From Methylobacterium phyllostachyos (GTDB taxonomy: Bacteria; Pseudomonadota; Alphaproteobacteria; Rhizobiales; Beijerinckiaceae): a DNA stretch of 64,000 bases. Positions 1 to 8,093 of the stretch are shown piece by piece; position 1 is the stretch's first letter, and every line of letters begins with the position of its first letter. Location: contig NZ_FNHS01000003.1 in assembly GCF_900103445.1 (NCBI RefSeq), positions 124,001 to 188,000 on the forward strand, read 5' to 3'. Position numbers and translations under genes: made by a program. The notes under the pieces are model-generated. The model saw nothing but the letters and a program-made list of their open reading frames with translations. It did not search any database and was not told where the DNA came from.

Positions 1-972
1 CCCGTCGATGAGGTTCTGGCGCCAGTTGTCCCAGCCGCCCATCATCCGGGCGACGCCGTAGGCGTGGAAGGCGACGCCGCCGACCCCCATCGCCGAGACT
101 GCCCACATTCCCCACTTGGCCCCGGCCTGGTTCGCACCCGCCGGCTTGGCGGCGGCGCGGGCGAGCAGGGCGGCGGCGAGCGGCGGCAGGCTCACGGGGA
201 TGTACATGGCCGGGTTCTGGAAGGCGCCGCGGAAATGTAGCAGCCCGGCCTCCAGGGTCGTGCCGGCGAGCATGCCCGCGGTCGCCAGAGCCAGCGCCGG
301 CCCGGCCGGCAGGCCGACGAGCCGGGGGGCGTCGGGATCGGCGTCGCGAACATGCTCGGCGATGACGCCCAGGATGCCGGCGAGCGTCAGCGCCATCGGT
401 GCGCCGATGGGGGCGGAGTAGAACAGGTTCTGGAAGGAATAGCCGCCCTCGCGCTTACCGACGTTGTAAGCGTGGAAGCCAAAACCGATCAGGCCGGTCA
501 GCCCGGCCAGCGCCTGCACCCCGTGCCGGACGCGGGAGCTGCCGGGGTCGGTATCGCCGGCCCCGTGCAGGGACGCCGCCAGGGTGACGCTCGACACGAT
601 AATCGGCGTGTACATCGCCCGGTTGAAGAACTGGCCGCGATAATGCTCCAGACCGGAATCGAACAGAACCGAGGCCGCGAGCATCGTCGAGGCGTGATTG
701 AGGCGCTGCGCCGCGCTCGCGGTCACCGCGCTTCCGCGTCGCGCGTAGCGGCGCCCCTCCGAGCCCGCCGGACCGAGGCGCTTCGAGCGGCCGGAGGCGA
801 ACCACGTCAGCAGGCCGGCGCCGATGGCAGCCGCGGCGAGGACCACCACCGGGTGCACCGCCGCCTCGGCCCGCACCGGGGCGACGCGCCGTTTCAGGGC
901 AGGCCCGGACAATCCCTGCGCGCCGCGGTGGCGTTCCGGCGGGCGGGGACCGCGGTCAGACAGCGTAGGCAT
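1..972 (-). CDS. Membrane protein with two-fold internal repeat (partial, C-terminus outside window)
   Basis: This frame is open from ATG at 972 to the left edge, giving 324 codons. I do not recognise the family. The protein is hydrophobic with several probable membrane segments, the first at about residues 40-58. It contains two related units. The first has HYRGQFFNRAMYTP near residues 110-123 and FHAYNVG near 166-172, followed by GG and QNL. The second has HFRGAFQNPAMYIP near 246-259 and FHAYGVA near 304-310, again followed by GG and QNL. The ATG overlaps the end of the upstream enolase-like gene by 17 bp, so the two are probably cotranscribed. There is no clear ribosome binding site, so an internal GTG start is possible. 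No function can be assigned. Confidence 0.75.
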   Translation of the reverse strand, partial: MPTLSDRGPRPPERHRGAQGLSGPALKRRVAPVRAEAAVHPVVVLAAAAIGAGLLTWFASGRSKRLGPAGSEGRRYARRGSAVTASAAQRLNHASTMLAASVLFDSGLEHYRGQFFNRAMYTPIIVSSVTLAASLHGAGDTDPGSSRVRHGVQALAGLTGLIGFGFHAYNVGKREGGYSFQNLFYSAPIGAPMALTLAGILGVIAEHVRDADPDAPRLVGLPAGPALALATAGMLAGTTLEAGLLHFRGAFQNPAMYIPVSLPPLAAALLARAAAKPAGANQAGAKWGMWAVSAMGVGGVAFHAYGVARMMGGWDNWRQNLIDG

Positions 973-2050
973 CGGCGTCCGGGGTCTTGAGGATGAGGCC
1001 GTGGCCCGGCCGGGTCAGGTCGGGGGCTATCGCCCCGTCCCGGGCTTTGGGCGCGCCGTCGAACAGCATCCGCTCGATGCGGACGTGATCGTGGAACCAT
1101 TCGAGGTGCCGGAAGTGCGGCGCCGCCACCGCGACGGGCAGGTGCAGGGCCGGGGCGCAATGGCCGGAGAGGTCGATATGGGCCGCCTCGCAGAGGGCCG
1201 CGATCTTGAGGAAGCCGCTGTAGCCGCCGCAGCGGGTCACGTCGGCCTGCGCGACGTCGACCGCACCGGCCGCAAGCAGGCCACGTAGGTCGTCAAGGGT
1301 GTAGGCATATTCCCCCGCCGCGATCTCCATGCCGGCGGGCGCCGCCGCGCGGACGGAGGCCATCCCGGCGGGATCGTCGCTTGTCACCGGCTCCTCGAAC
1401 CACGCCACGCCGAACGGTTCGGCCGCCCGCGCGACCGCGACGGCACGCTTCGGCGTGAACGCACCGTTGGCATCGATGAACAAGTGCGCGGCGCCGATCG
1501 CCGCCTTCGCGGCGGCCATGCGGGCCGGATCGCGCTCGGGCTGCCTGCCGATCTTCATCTTCACAGCGCGGCAGCCGTCCTGCTCGACCCAGCCGGCGAG
1601 CTGCTCGCGCAACTGCCGATCGTCGTAGCTCGTGAAGCCGCCGCTGCCGTAGATCTCGGCCCGCTCCCGCGCCCGCCCGAACAGGCTCGCCAGCGGCAGG
1701 CCGAGGAGGCGCGCCTTCAGGTCCCACAGCGCCGTGTCGAGGGCCGAGATCGCGGTGGCCGCGAGCCCGGAGCGGCCGAGGTTGCGCACCGCACCCCACA
1801 GCACCGCGTTCGCCCGCGGGATGTCGAGGGCCGGGAGCCCGGAGAGGCGCGCGGCCAGAGTCTTGGTAATGAGAGGCACGATGCTGGCGTCGGTGTAACT
1901 GTAGCCGAGGCCGGTCTCGCCCCCGGCCTCGATCTCGGCGACCACCAGGGTGGTCGTGTCCCAAGCGAAGGTGCCATCCGCCTCGGGTGCGTCGGTGGGA
2001 ACGGTGAAGGCCCGCGCCCGCACCGTCCCGATCATCGGATCCGTGCGCAT
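956..2050 (-). CDS. Mandelate racemase/muconate lactonizing enzyme family protein
   Basis: 364 aa, the normal length for the enolase superfamily. This family abstracts a proton alpha to a carboxylate, commonly to dehydrate or isomerise sugar acids. The mandelate racemase subgroup residues can be placed: the KMK motif (K164, K166), metal ligands D193, E219 and E247, and the D270/H297 dyad in QADVTRCGG and SGHCAPALH. The substrate cannot be read from sequence. The neighbours (a ThDP enzyme and a decayed SMP-30 lactonase) suggest sugar-acid or aldonate catabolism. The start is ATG 2050; a second ATG five codons in is equally possible. The 3' end overlaps the next gene. Confidence 0.88.
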   Translation of the reverse strand: MRTDPMIGTVRARAFTVPTDAPEADGTFAWDTTTLVVAEIEAGGETGLGYSYTDASIVPLITKTLAARLSGLPALDIPRANAVLWGAVRNLGRSGLAATAISALDTALWDLKARLLGLPLASLFGRARERAEIYGSGGFTSYDDRQLREQLAGWVEQDGCRAVKMKIGRQPERDPARMAAAKAAIGAAHLFIDANGAFTPKRAVAVARAAEPFGVAWFEEPVTSDDPAGMASVRAAAPAGMEIAAGEYAYTLDDLRGLLAAGAVDVAQADVTRCGGYSGFLKIAALCEAAHIDLSGHCAPALHLPVAVAAPHFRHLEWFHDHVRIERMLFDGAPKARDGAIAPDLTRPGHGLILKTPDADAYAV

Positions 2051-2071
2051 GATCGGAGCCGGATCCCGGCC

Positions 2072-3862
2072 CTACTTCCGGTCGCCGGGTAACACAGAGC
2101 TCAGCACCTGGCGGGCGGTGTCGACGAGCAGATGGCGCTCCTTCGGATCGCCCTTGCCCAGCATCGACATGAAGTTCTGAACCTGCTGGAGCGTGAAGAA
2201 CGGCGGCAGCGGCGGCACCTCGGGATCGGTCTTCACCTCCAGCACCACCGGAACCGGGCTCGCCAGCGCCTCGTCCCAGGCTGGGCCGATCTTGGCGGGG
2301 TCATCGACATAGATGCCCTTCAGGCCGATCAGCTCGGCGAACTTGTGATAGGGCACGTTCGGGATGGTCTGGCTCGCCTCGAATTTCGGGTTGCCCTCCA
2401 TCACCCGCTGCTCCCAGGTGACCTGGTTCAGGTCCTCGTTGTTGAACACGCAGCAGATCCAGGTCTTGTTCGACCAGCGGTGCCTATACTTCGCCACCGT
2501 GATCAGCTCGGCCATGTTGTTCATCTGCATGGCGCCGTCGCCGACCAGCGCGATCACCGGCCGGTCGGGATGGGCAACCTTGGCGGCGATGGCGTAGGGC
2601 ACCGCCGCGCCCATGGAGGCGAGGCCGCCGGAAAGCGAGCACATCTGCCCCCGGCGCATCTTCAGGTCGCGGGCGTACCAGTTGGCGCAGGAACCGGAAT
2701 CCGAGGTGACGATCACCCGCTCGGGGAGGCGCGGGGAGAGTTCCCAGGTGACGCGCTGCGGGTTGACCGGGTTGGCCTTGGCCATGGCCCGATCCTCGGC
2801 CTCCTTCCACCAGGAGGCGACGCCCTTCTCGATGCCGGTACGCCAGGAGCCGCCCTCCTTCTTCTGCTCCAGCAGGGGCAGCAGGGCGGTCAGCGTCTCG
2901 GCGGACTCGCCGCAGAGCGGCACTTCCATGGGATAGCGCAGGGACAGCATCTCCGGCGCGATGTCGATCTGCACGCCGCGGGCCTGCCCTTCCTCGGGGA
3001 GGAACTCGGCCCAGGGGAAGCCGGAGCCGATCATCAGCAGCGTGTCACACTCGGCCATCATGTCGGAGGAGGGCTTGGAGCCGAGAAGCCCGATCGTGCC
3101 GGTGACGAAGGGCAGGTCGTCCGGAAGCGCCGCCTTGCCGAGCAGCGCCTTGGCGACGCCGGCCTGGAGCTTGTTGGCGACCGCGATCACCTCGTCGGTG
3201 GCGTGCAGCGCGCCCGCGCCCACCAGGATCGCGACCTTCTTGCCGGCGTTGAGCACGTCGGCGGCCCGGCGCAGATCGGCGTCGAAGGGCACGACCTTCG
3301 GGGCGGTGTAGCCCACCCCCGAGAAGGTGTTGCCGTGCTTGCGCACGGGCGCCTCGTAGGGGACGTCCTGCAGGTCGTTCGGCAGGATGATCGCCGCGAC
3401 CTTCCGCTCCGCCTTCGCGATGCGCATGGCGCGGTCGACGATGTGGCGGACCGAGGCCGGGCTCGCGGCCTGCTGCACGTAGGCTGCGACATCCTTATAG
3501 ACGCTCGTGAGATCGAGCTCCTGCTGGTAATGCGCCCCGTTGACGTTGCGCGCCTGCTGCCCCGCGATTGCGAGCAGCGGCACGTGGTCCGAGTAGGCGT
3601 CGTACATGCCGGTGAGCAGGTGCGTCGCGCCGGGGCCCGAGGTGGCGAGGCAGACGCCGACCTCGCCGGTGAACTTGGCGTAGGCGGTCGCCATGAAGGC
3701 CGCCATCTCCTCGTGCCGGACCTGGATGAACTCGAAGGGCAGGTCGTTGCGCTGGAGCGCGCCGAGGAGCCCGTTGATCCCGTCCCCGGGGTAGCCGAAG
3801 ATCGTCTTCACCCCCCACTCGGCGAGGCGCTTCCAGAAGAAGTCGGCAACGGCTTCGGCCAT
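2072..3862 (-). CDS. Thiamine pyrophosphate-requiring enzyme (pyruvate oxidase/acetolactate synthase-like)
   Basis: 596 aa, the full three-domain length of the PoxB/acetohydroxyacid synthase family. The N-terminal Pyr domain has the catalytic glutamate in RHEEMAAFMA. The C-terminal PP domain has the ThDP/Mg motif GDGAMQMNN followed by NNEDLNQ. The family uses ThDP to decarboxylate a 2-oxo acid, with FAD in the oxidase branch. Which branch this belongs to (quinone-dependent pyruvate dehydrogenase, AHAS-like or another) is not decidable here. I chose ATG 3862 over the GTG three codons upstream because GAGGAG lies about 8 nt before it. It stands just upstream of the enolase-family gene on the same strand (21 bp gap), so an operon is likely. 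Confidence 0.85.
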   Translation of the reverse strand: MAEAVADFFWKRLAEWGVKTIFGYPGDGINGLLGALQRNDLPFEFIQVRHEEMAAFMATAYAKFTGEVGVCLATSGPGATHLLTGMYDAYSDHVPLLAIAGQQARNVNGAHYQQELDLTSVYKDVAAYVQQAASPASVRHIVDRAMRIAKAERKVAAIILPNDLQDVPYEAPVRKHGNTFSGVGYTAPKVVPFDADLRRAADVLNAGKKVAILVGAGALHATDEVIAVANKLQAGVAKALLGKAALPDDLPFVTGTIGLLGSKPSSDMMAECDTLLMIGSGFPWAEFLPEEGQARGVQIDIAPEMLSLRYPMEVPLCGESAETLTALLPLLEQKKEGGSWRTGIEKGVASWWKEAEDRAMAKANPVNPQRVTWELSPRLPERVIVTSDSGSCANWYARDLKMRRGQMCSLSGGLASMGAAVPYAIAAKVAHPDRPVIALVGDGAMQMNNMAELITVAKYRHRWSNKTWICCVFNNEDLNQVTWEQRVMEGNPKFEASQTIPNVPYHKFAELIGLKGIYVDDPAKIGPAWDEALASPVPVVLEVKTDPEVPPLPPFFTLQQVQNFMSMLGKGDPKERHLLVDTARQVLSSVLPGDRK

Positions 3863-4059
3863 GGAACGCACTCCTCGAATCTGCGCGGTCGCGCAGCCCC
3901 GTTCCGGGGCGGCGCATCGAAAGCTGCGACGGAAATCCTGATTTGACGCGCGGTCGATCGCGCAGCGTCTGTCGGGCTAACCGGCGGTCCTAGGGAGCGT
4001 TCCAGCCGAGGAGGCAGGGGTTGTCACGTTCCGGTGAGCCGTTCCGCCGGCCCTCGCGC

Positions 4060-4530
4060 TCAGCCGCCCGCGAGGTCGAGGGCGTAGAGATGCTGTTTCG
4101 AGGTCACGAAAAGCCGTTCCTCGCCGGGGCCGAAGCAGCCGTTGGAGCAGAGTTGCGGCGTCGGGATCAGGCCCAGCCGGTGCCCCTCGGCCGAGTAGAC
4201 TTGCACACCGTCTTCGGAACGCGTCCAGATCCAGCCGCTGCGGTCCACGCGGAAGCCATCCGGCACGCCGGGCTCGACCTGCGCGAAGACCCGGCGTTCC
4301 CCAAGGCTGGCGTCTCCGCGAACGGGCTCGCTGAACAAAAGTGCCCCGTCGTTCGCGCAAACGAAATCGTTCGGCGCGTTGAAGCGGCGCCCCTCATTGG
4401 TTTCCACCAGGGCGGTGTTGGTCCCATCAGGGCGGTGTGGGTCCCATCCGGCGCCGTCTGAGATAGGCGGCGTTAGCCGTGCTCGCAGTGGATGAGGTTG
4501 CCGTCCAGGTCGACAGTGTTGCCGTGTGTC
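4060..4530 (-). pseudogene. SMP-30/gluconolactonase/LRE family pseudogene
   Basis: Recognisable SMP-30 blocks lie in order but in broken frames. HGNTVDLDGNLIHCEHG comes first and is followed by an in-frame TAA. RRLSQTAPDGT then runs into two copies of a 20-bp tandem duplication (4409-4428 and 4429-4448, 19/20 identical), which shifts the frame. In the new frame come TNEGRRFNAPNDFVCANDG and LLFSEP. The text then jumps directly to GERRVFAQVEPGVPDGF, so the middle of the propeller is deleted, and ends with FVTSKQHLYALDLAGG and a stop. An intact member is about 290 aa. An open stretch from 4407 to 4060 could still encode 115 aa but would not fold as a full propeller. Intact members hydrolyse sugar lactones, which fits the neighbouring catabolic genes. 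Confidence 0.85.
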
Positions 4531-4795
4531 GATGCCGGCGCGTAGGCTCCCAAACAGACAGACCCACGGGTCCGACGTTTCCCGTCCAATCGAGCCGAGC
4601 TACGAATGTCTATTTCAGGGCTGTCGCAGGCTGATAGCGGATCAGCTGCTATTCGCCATGTCCAGTCCCGCCGATTGGCACTTCTGAACGCGGGGTCGGG
4701 TGGTTTTGAGACCGTCTGCTAACGAGCAGGAAGTAAATTAAGCAGACAACTGTGTCGCCCGCGTGCGTCGCTTGAAAAGCGTTACAAGTAACCGC
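4531..4795. other. Intergenic stretch without a supported gene
   Basis: I see no ORF with family resemblance, no tRNA and no clear terminator here. It separates the lactonase pseudogene from the signalling block and may be the junction between older chromosome and an acquired block, which is inference only. Confidence 0.5.
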
Positions 4796-5176
4796 TCACT
4801 GGTTCGCCGACACGAAGGACCGGATGCTCTGGACGAGCCTGCCCTGGTCGAACGGCTTGTCATAAAACACGCCCCGGGCCGGGATGCTCGACAGGTCAGG
4901 CTTCACCGCCCCGGTTAGGATCAACTCGACCGGCGGCCAGCGGTCGCGGATCATCGCGGCCAGTTGCAATCCGAGAACCGACCCGTGCACATCGAGATCG
5001 GCAACCACGACGCGGATGTCGCCCCGATGTTCGAGGATCTGGATGGCCTTGGCCGTCGTTGTCGCCTCGACGACGTCGCAGCCCGCCTCCTCGATGAGGT
5101 CGGACAACACCATCATCTGAATCGGCTCGTTCTCGATGAGGAGGACGATGGGCCGGCGGTCACTCGATGCGGTCAC
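4796..5176 (-). CDS. Single-domain response regulator (atypical receiver)
   Basis: 126 aa, one receiver domain and nothing else. The phospho-acceptor D60 (VVVADLD), T88 and K107 (YDKPF) are present. The acidic pocket, usually ED or DD, is E15-N16, and the usual MPG after the aspartate is VHG. Mg2+ binding may therefore be weak. I start it at GTG 5176, where AGGGAA sits just upstream and homology to receivers begins; the open frame further upstream is only a shadow of the kinase gene. It lies 34 bp after the HWE kinase on the same strand and is its likely partner. Confidence 0.8.
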   Translation of the reverse strand: MTASSDRRPIVLLIENEPIQMMVLSDLIEEAGCDVVEATTTAKAIQILEHRGDIRVVVADLDVHGSVLGLQLAAMIRDRWPPVELILTGAVKPDLSSIPARGVFYDKPFDQGRLVQSIRSFVSANQ

Positions 5177-5210
5177 GAAGTTTCCCTTCGAGGACCAGCG
5201 TCTGCCCCGA

Positions 5211-7997
5211 TCACGATGCCACGACTTGCGAGATGGGCGCGCGGAACTCCGCGTCCAGGCCCGTGGGGGTATAATCCAGGTGTGTGTCCCGCGTTCCCAA
5301 AAGGCCGGTCTGAATGAGCCGCGCCCCAAAGCCGCGCCGCGTGGGCGCGGTGGCGGGTGGGCCGCCGCGCTCCCGCCATTCCAGCACGACCGTGCGCTCG
5401 GCACCCTCCTCGATCCGCCAAGCCACATGCACAATGCCGCCCTCGACTGAGAGTGCGCCGTACTTGATCGCGTTGGTGGCCAATTCGTGCAGCAGCAGGG
5501 ACAGGGACAGTGTCGCCTGCGGAGCCAGGGCGAGGGTCGGCCCCGCGATCCGGAAGCGGGTGAGGGTGGTCTGCAGGGCCAAGACCTTCTCGACGATCGA
5601 CCGGATGGGGGCCGCCGCCCAACTGTCCTGCATCAGTACGTCGTGGGCGCGCGACAAAGCGATGAGCCGCTCGGTGAAGGCCTTGACCGGCGCTTGGTCC
5701 GGCACCGCCCGGAGCGTCTGGCCAGCAATCCCCTGGACCATCGCCAGGGTGTTCTTGAGCCGGTGGGACAGCTCGCCGTTGAGGAGCACGCGCTGCTGCT
5801 CGGCCTGAACCCGCGCCACCGCCACTTGCACCCGGTCGGTGACCGTACGGATGAAGGCGATCTCTTCCGGCCTGAAACTCCGGGCCCGGGCGTAATGGAC
5901 AAAGCCGACGCCGACGAGCCGGTCCCGCTCCATCACCGGCACGTCGATCAGTGAGCGGACGCCGATGGCGACGAACATGTCCGCCATCGCCTGGCACCGC
6001 GGGTCCTGCGTGACGTCCTCGATGACGACGATCTCACCCCGCTTGAGGTTGTCGATGTAGCTGCCGTAATCGCGAAAGGCGTGGGCCCCACTGAGGGAGC
6101 CGACCGTCGGGGCGCACCAGTCCGTCGGGATGTCGATCGTCTCGTCGACGGGGTTCACCAAGCCGTAGCCGGCCCGCGTTGCCCCGAGGACCTCCGCCAT
6201 GGTCTTGGCGGCGGCTTGCACGAAGTCGGCTACGGTATCGAGGTCGCGCAAGTGGTCGCCGAGCTTGAGCAGCGCCTCCTGGCGCAGGCCCGCATGTTTG
6301 GCCTCCGTGATGTCGGTCACCACGCCCGGGAAACGCAGCGGCCGGCCCGCGGCATCGTGGTAGCAGCGCCCGCGCGCGTAGACCCAGGTCACCGTGCCGT
6401 CGGGGGCGAGGAGGCGGTACTCCTCGGTGAACTCGCCGCCTGTGTCGAGCGCCTGCTGGATGCGCTCGCCCACCCACCCGCGGTCGTCGGGATGGATACC
6501 GTCGACGAAGGCCGTGAGCGGCGCGCCTCCGACGGCGAGCGCGGGATCGACCCCGTACATCCGGGCGAAGTGCTCGCCCGCGTACAGCCGGTCGTTCGGG
6601 ATGTCCCAGTCCCACCACCCCAGGGAGCCCGACGCCTCGAAGGCGAGGCTCAACCGTTCCTCGCTGACCCGAAGGCTCTCCTGCGCGACGTGCCGCTCGG
6701 TGACGTCGCGGACCGTGCCGAACCAGCGGACGATCGTGCCCCTCTCGTCGCGCGTCGGTTGCCACTGGCGGGCGATCCAGCGCAGCGCACCGTCGTCGGC
6801 GCGCCGGATGCGGTACTCGATGGGTTCGGCTGCGCTGCCGTCCGCGCGCGACGCCGCGGTGGAGAGCGTGGCGCGATCCGCCATGAGGACTGGGGCGGTC
6901 ACGGCATCGAGCGTGTAGACGGGCGCGACCGGCAAGCCGTGCAGGCGGCAGTATTCGGCCGAAACCACGATCTCGTCGGTGGCGACGTCGAGCTCGAAGG
7001 TGCCAACCTGTCCGGCCTCCTGGGCGAGCCGCGAGCGCGTGTCGCTGGCGCGGAGCGCCACCTCGGCCGCGCGGCGGTCTGAGATGTCGTTGAACAAGAT
7101 GGCGACGTGCCGCTCCTCCGGCGCGCCGACGCGGAAAGCCTGGACGTCGTACCAACGGTCGAGGGAGGCGGCTCCGTTCTCCAGGCGGACCGCCTCGCCG
7201 GTAAGGGCGACATGTCCGTAGAGATCGAACCAATGCTGCTCATGATCGGGTGCGAGATCGCGCATCCAGCACCCGGCGGCATCAGCGAGCCCTGTCTGGG
7301 CGGCGAAGGCAGGGTTGACCTCGAGGAACCGGTAGTCGACGGCCCGGAGACCGCCGTCCTCGTCCTCGAAGCGCATCTCAATGACGCAGAAGCCGGTATC
7401 GAGCTTTTCGAACAGCGACCGGTAGCGGCTCTCACTTCGGAGAACATCGCCTTTGAGACGCACCTCCGCCGCGAGCGCGGCGTTCCGGGTGCGCAGCGCG
7501 ATGCGCAAGTCCAATTGCGCCACGACCTGCCGAGCCAGCGCCCGCAGATCGTCAGCCTGCTCGGGGGTCAGTCCCTCGGGACGGGGCACGGTGTCGATGA
7601 CGCAGAGCGAGCCGATCACAAGGCCGCCGTCGAGCCGGAGCGGCGCGCCGGCATAGAAGCGGATGTGTGGATCGCCACTTACGAGCGGGTTGCCGGCCGT
7701 GCGCGGGTCGGCGGCGAGATCCGGGATCGTGAGGAGGTCGGGGGCGGTCAAGGCAAGCTTGCACACCGAGCGGTCGAGGTCGGTCTCGCTCGCGTCGAAA
7801 CCGACCCGGGCCTTGAACCATTGCCGCTCACGACTGACCAAGCTGACGAGCGCCACCGGCACCGAGCACAGCCGGGTCGCGAGGCGCACGACGTCGTCGA
7901 AACCCGGCTCGGCCGGCGTATCGAGGATCGCTAGGGCATCGAGCGCGGCGAGGCGGTCAGGGTGACTGACGGCCCGATCGGTGAGCAGAGAATTCAT
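5211..7997 (-). CDS. HWE-family sensor histidine kinase with GAF and PAS domains
   Basis: 928 aa. An N-terminal GAF domain (about 15-170) is followed by PAS domains (about 195-570), a second GAF domain (about 590-735), and a C-terminal HWE kinase core. The phospho-acceptor is H745 in ELSHRLKNTLAMVQ. The N box is LLHELATNAIKYG and the family W-x-E motif is EWRERGG. There is no membrane segment, so it should be cytosolic and sense through GAF/PAS ligands or light. HWE kinases are typical of alphaproteobacteria and are often involved in general stress signalling. The N-terminal 170 residues closely resemble those of the kinase at 14.0-17.2 kb, so the two are paralogues. The single receiver follows directly. 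Confidence 0.9.
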   Translation of the reverse strand: MNSLLTDRAVSHPDRLAALDALAILDTPAEPGFDDVVRLATRLCSVPVALVSLVSRERQWFKARVGFDASETDLDRSVCKLALTAPDLLTIPDLAADPRTAGNPLVSGDPHIRFYAGAPLRLDGGLVIGSLCVIDTVPRPEGLTPEQADDLRALARQVVAQLDLRIALRTRNAALAAEVRLKGDVLRSESRYRSLFEKLDTGFCVIEMRFEDEDGGLRAVDYRFLEVNPAFAAQTGLADAAGCWMRDLAPDHEQHWFDLYGHVALTGEAVRLENGAASLDRWYDVQAFRVGAPEERHVAILFNDISDRRAAEVALRASDTRSRLAQEAGQVGTFELDVATDEIVVSAEYCRLHGLPVAPVYTLDAVTAPVLMADRATLSTAASRADGSAAEPIEYRIRRADDGALRWIARQWQPTRDERGTIVRWFGTVRDVTERHVAQESLRVSEERLSLAFEASGSLGWWDWDIPNDRLYAGEHFARMYGVDPALAVGGAPLTAFVDGIHPDDRGWVGERIQQALDTGGEFTEEYRLLAPDGTVTWVYARGRCYHDAAGRPLRFPGVVTDITEAKHAGLRQEALLKLGDHLRDLDTVADFVQAAAKTMAEVLGATRAGYGLVNPVDETIDIPTDWCAPTVGSLSGAHAFRDYGSYIDNLKRGEIVVIEDVTQDPRCQAMADMFVAIGVRSLIDVPVMERDRLVGVGFVHYARARSFRPEEIAFIRTVTDRVQVAVARVQAEQQRVLLNGELSHRLKNTLAMVQGIAGQTLRAVPDQAPVKAFTERLIALSRAHDVLMQDSWAAAPIRSIVEKVLALQTTLTRFRIAGPTLALAPQATLSLSLLLHELATNAIKYGALSVEGGIVHVAWRIEEGAERTVVLEWRERGGPPATAPTRRGFGARLIQTGLLGTRDTHLDYTPTGLDAEFRAPISQVVAS

Positions 7998-8093
7998 TCC
8001 ATGAGCCGGTGGGGCTCAGGCGCGCCCACAGATACGCTTTTACAGGAAGCATTGCCGGTGGCCAGTGAGCGCTTTCGCGCATGTCTCACGGTC

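Noticed and set aside
2132-3946. 604-codon open frame on the plus strand
   Set aside because: It is antisense to the ThDP enzyme, which shows clear family motifs; the plus-strand product is His/Gly/Arg-rich nonsense typical of high-GC shadow frames.
4167-4427. Possible separate 86-aa gene
   Set aside because: It is the other reading frame of the lactonase pseudogene on the far side of the tandem duplication, not an independent gene.
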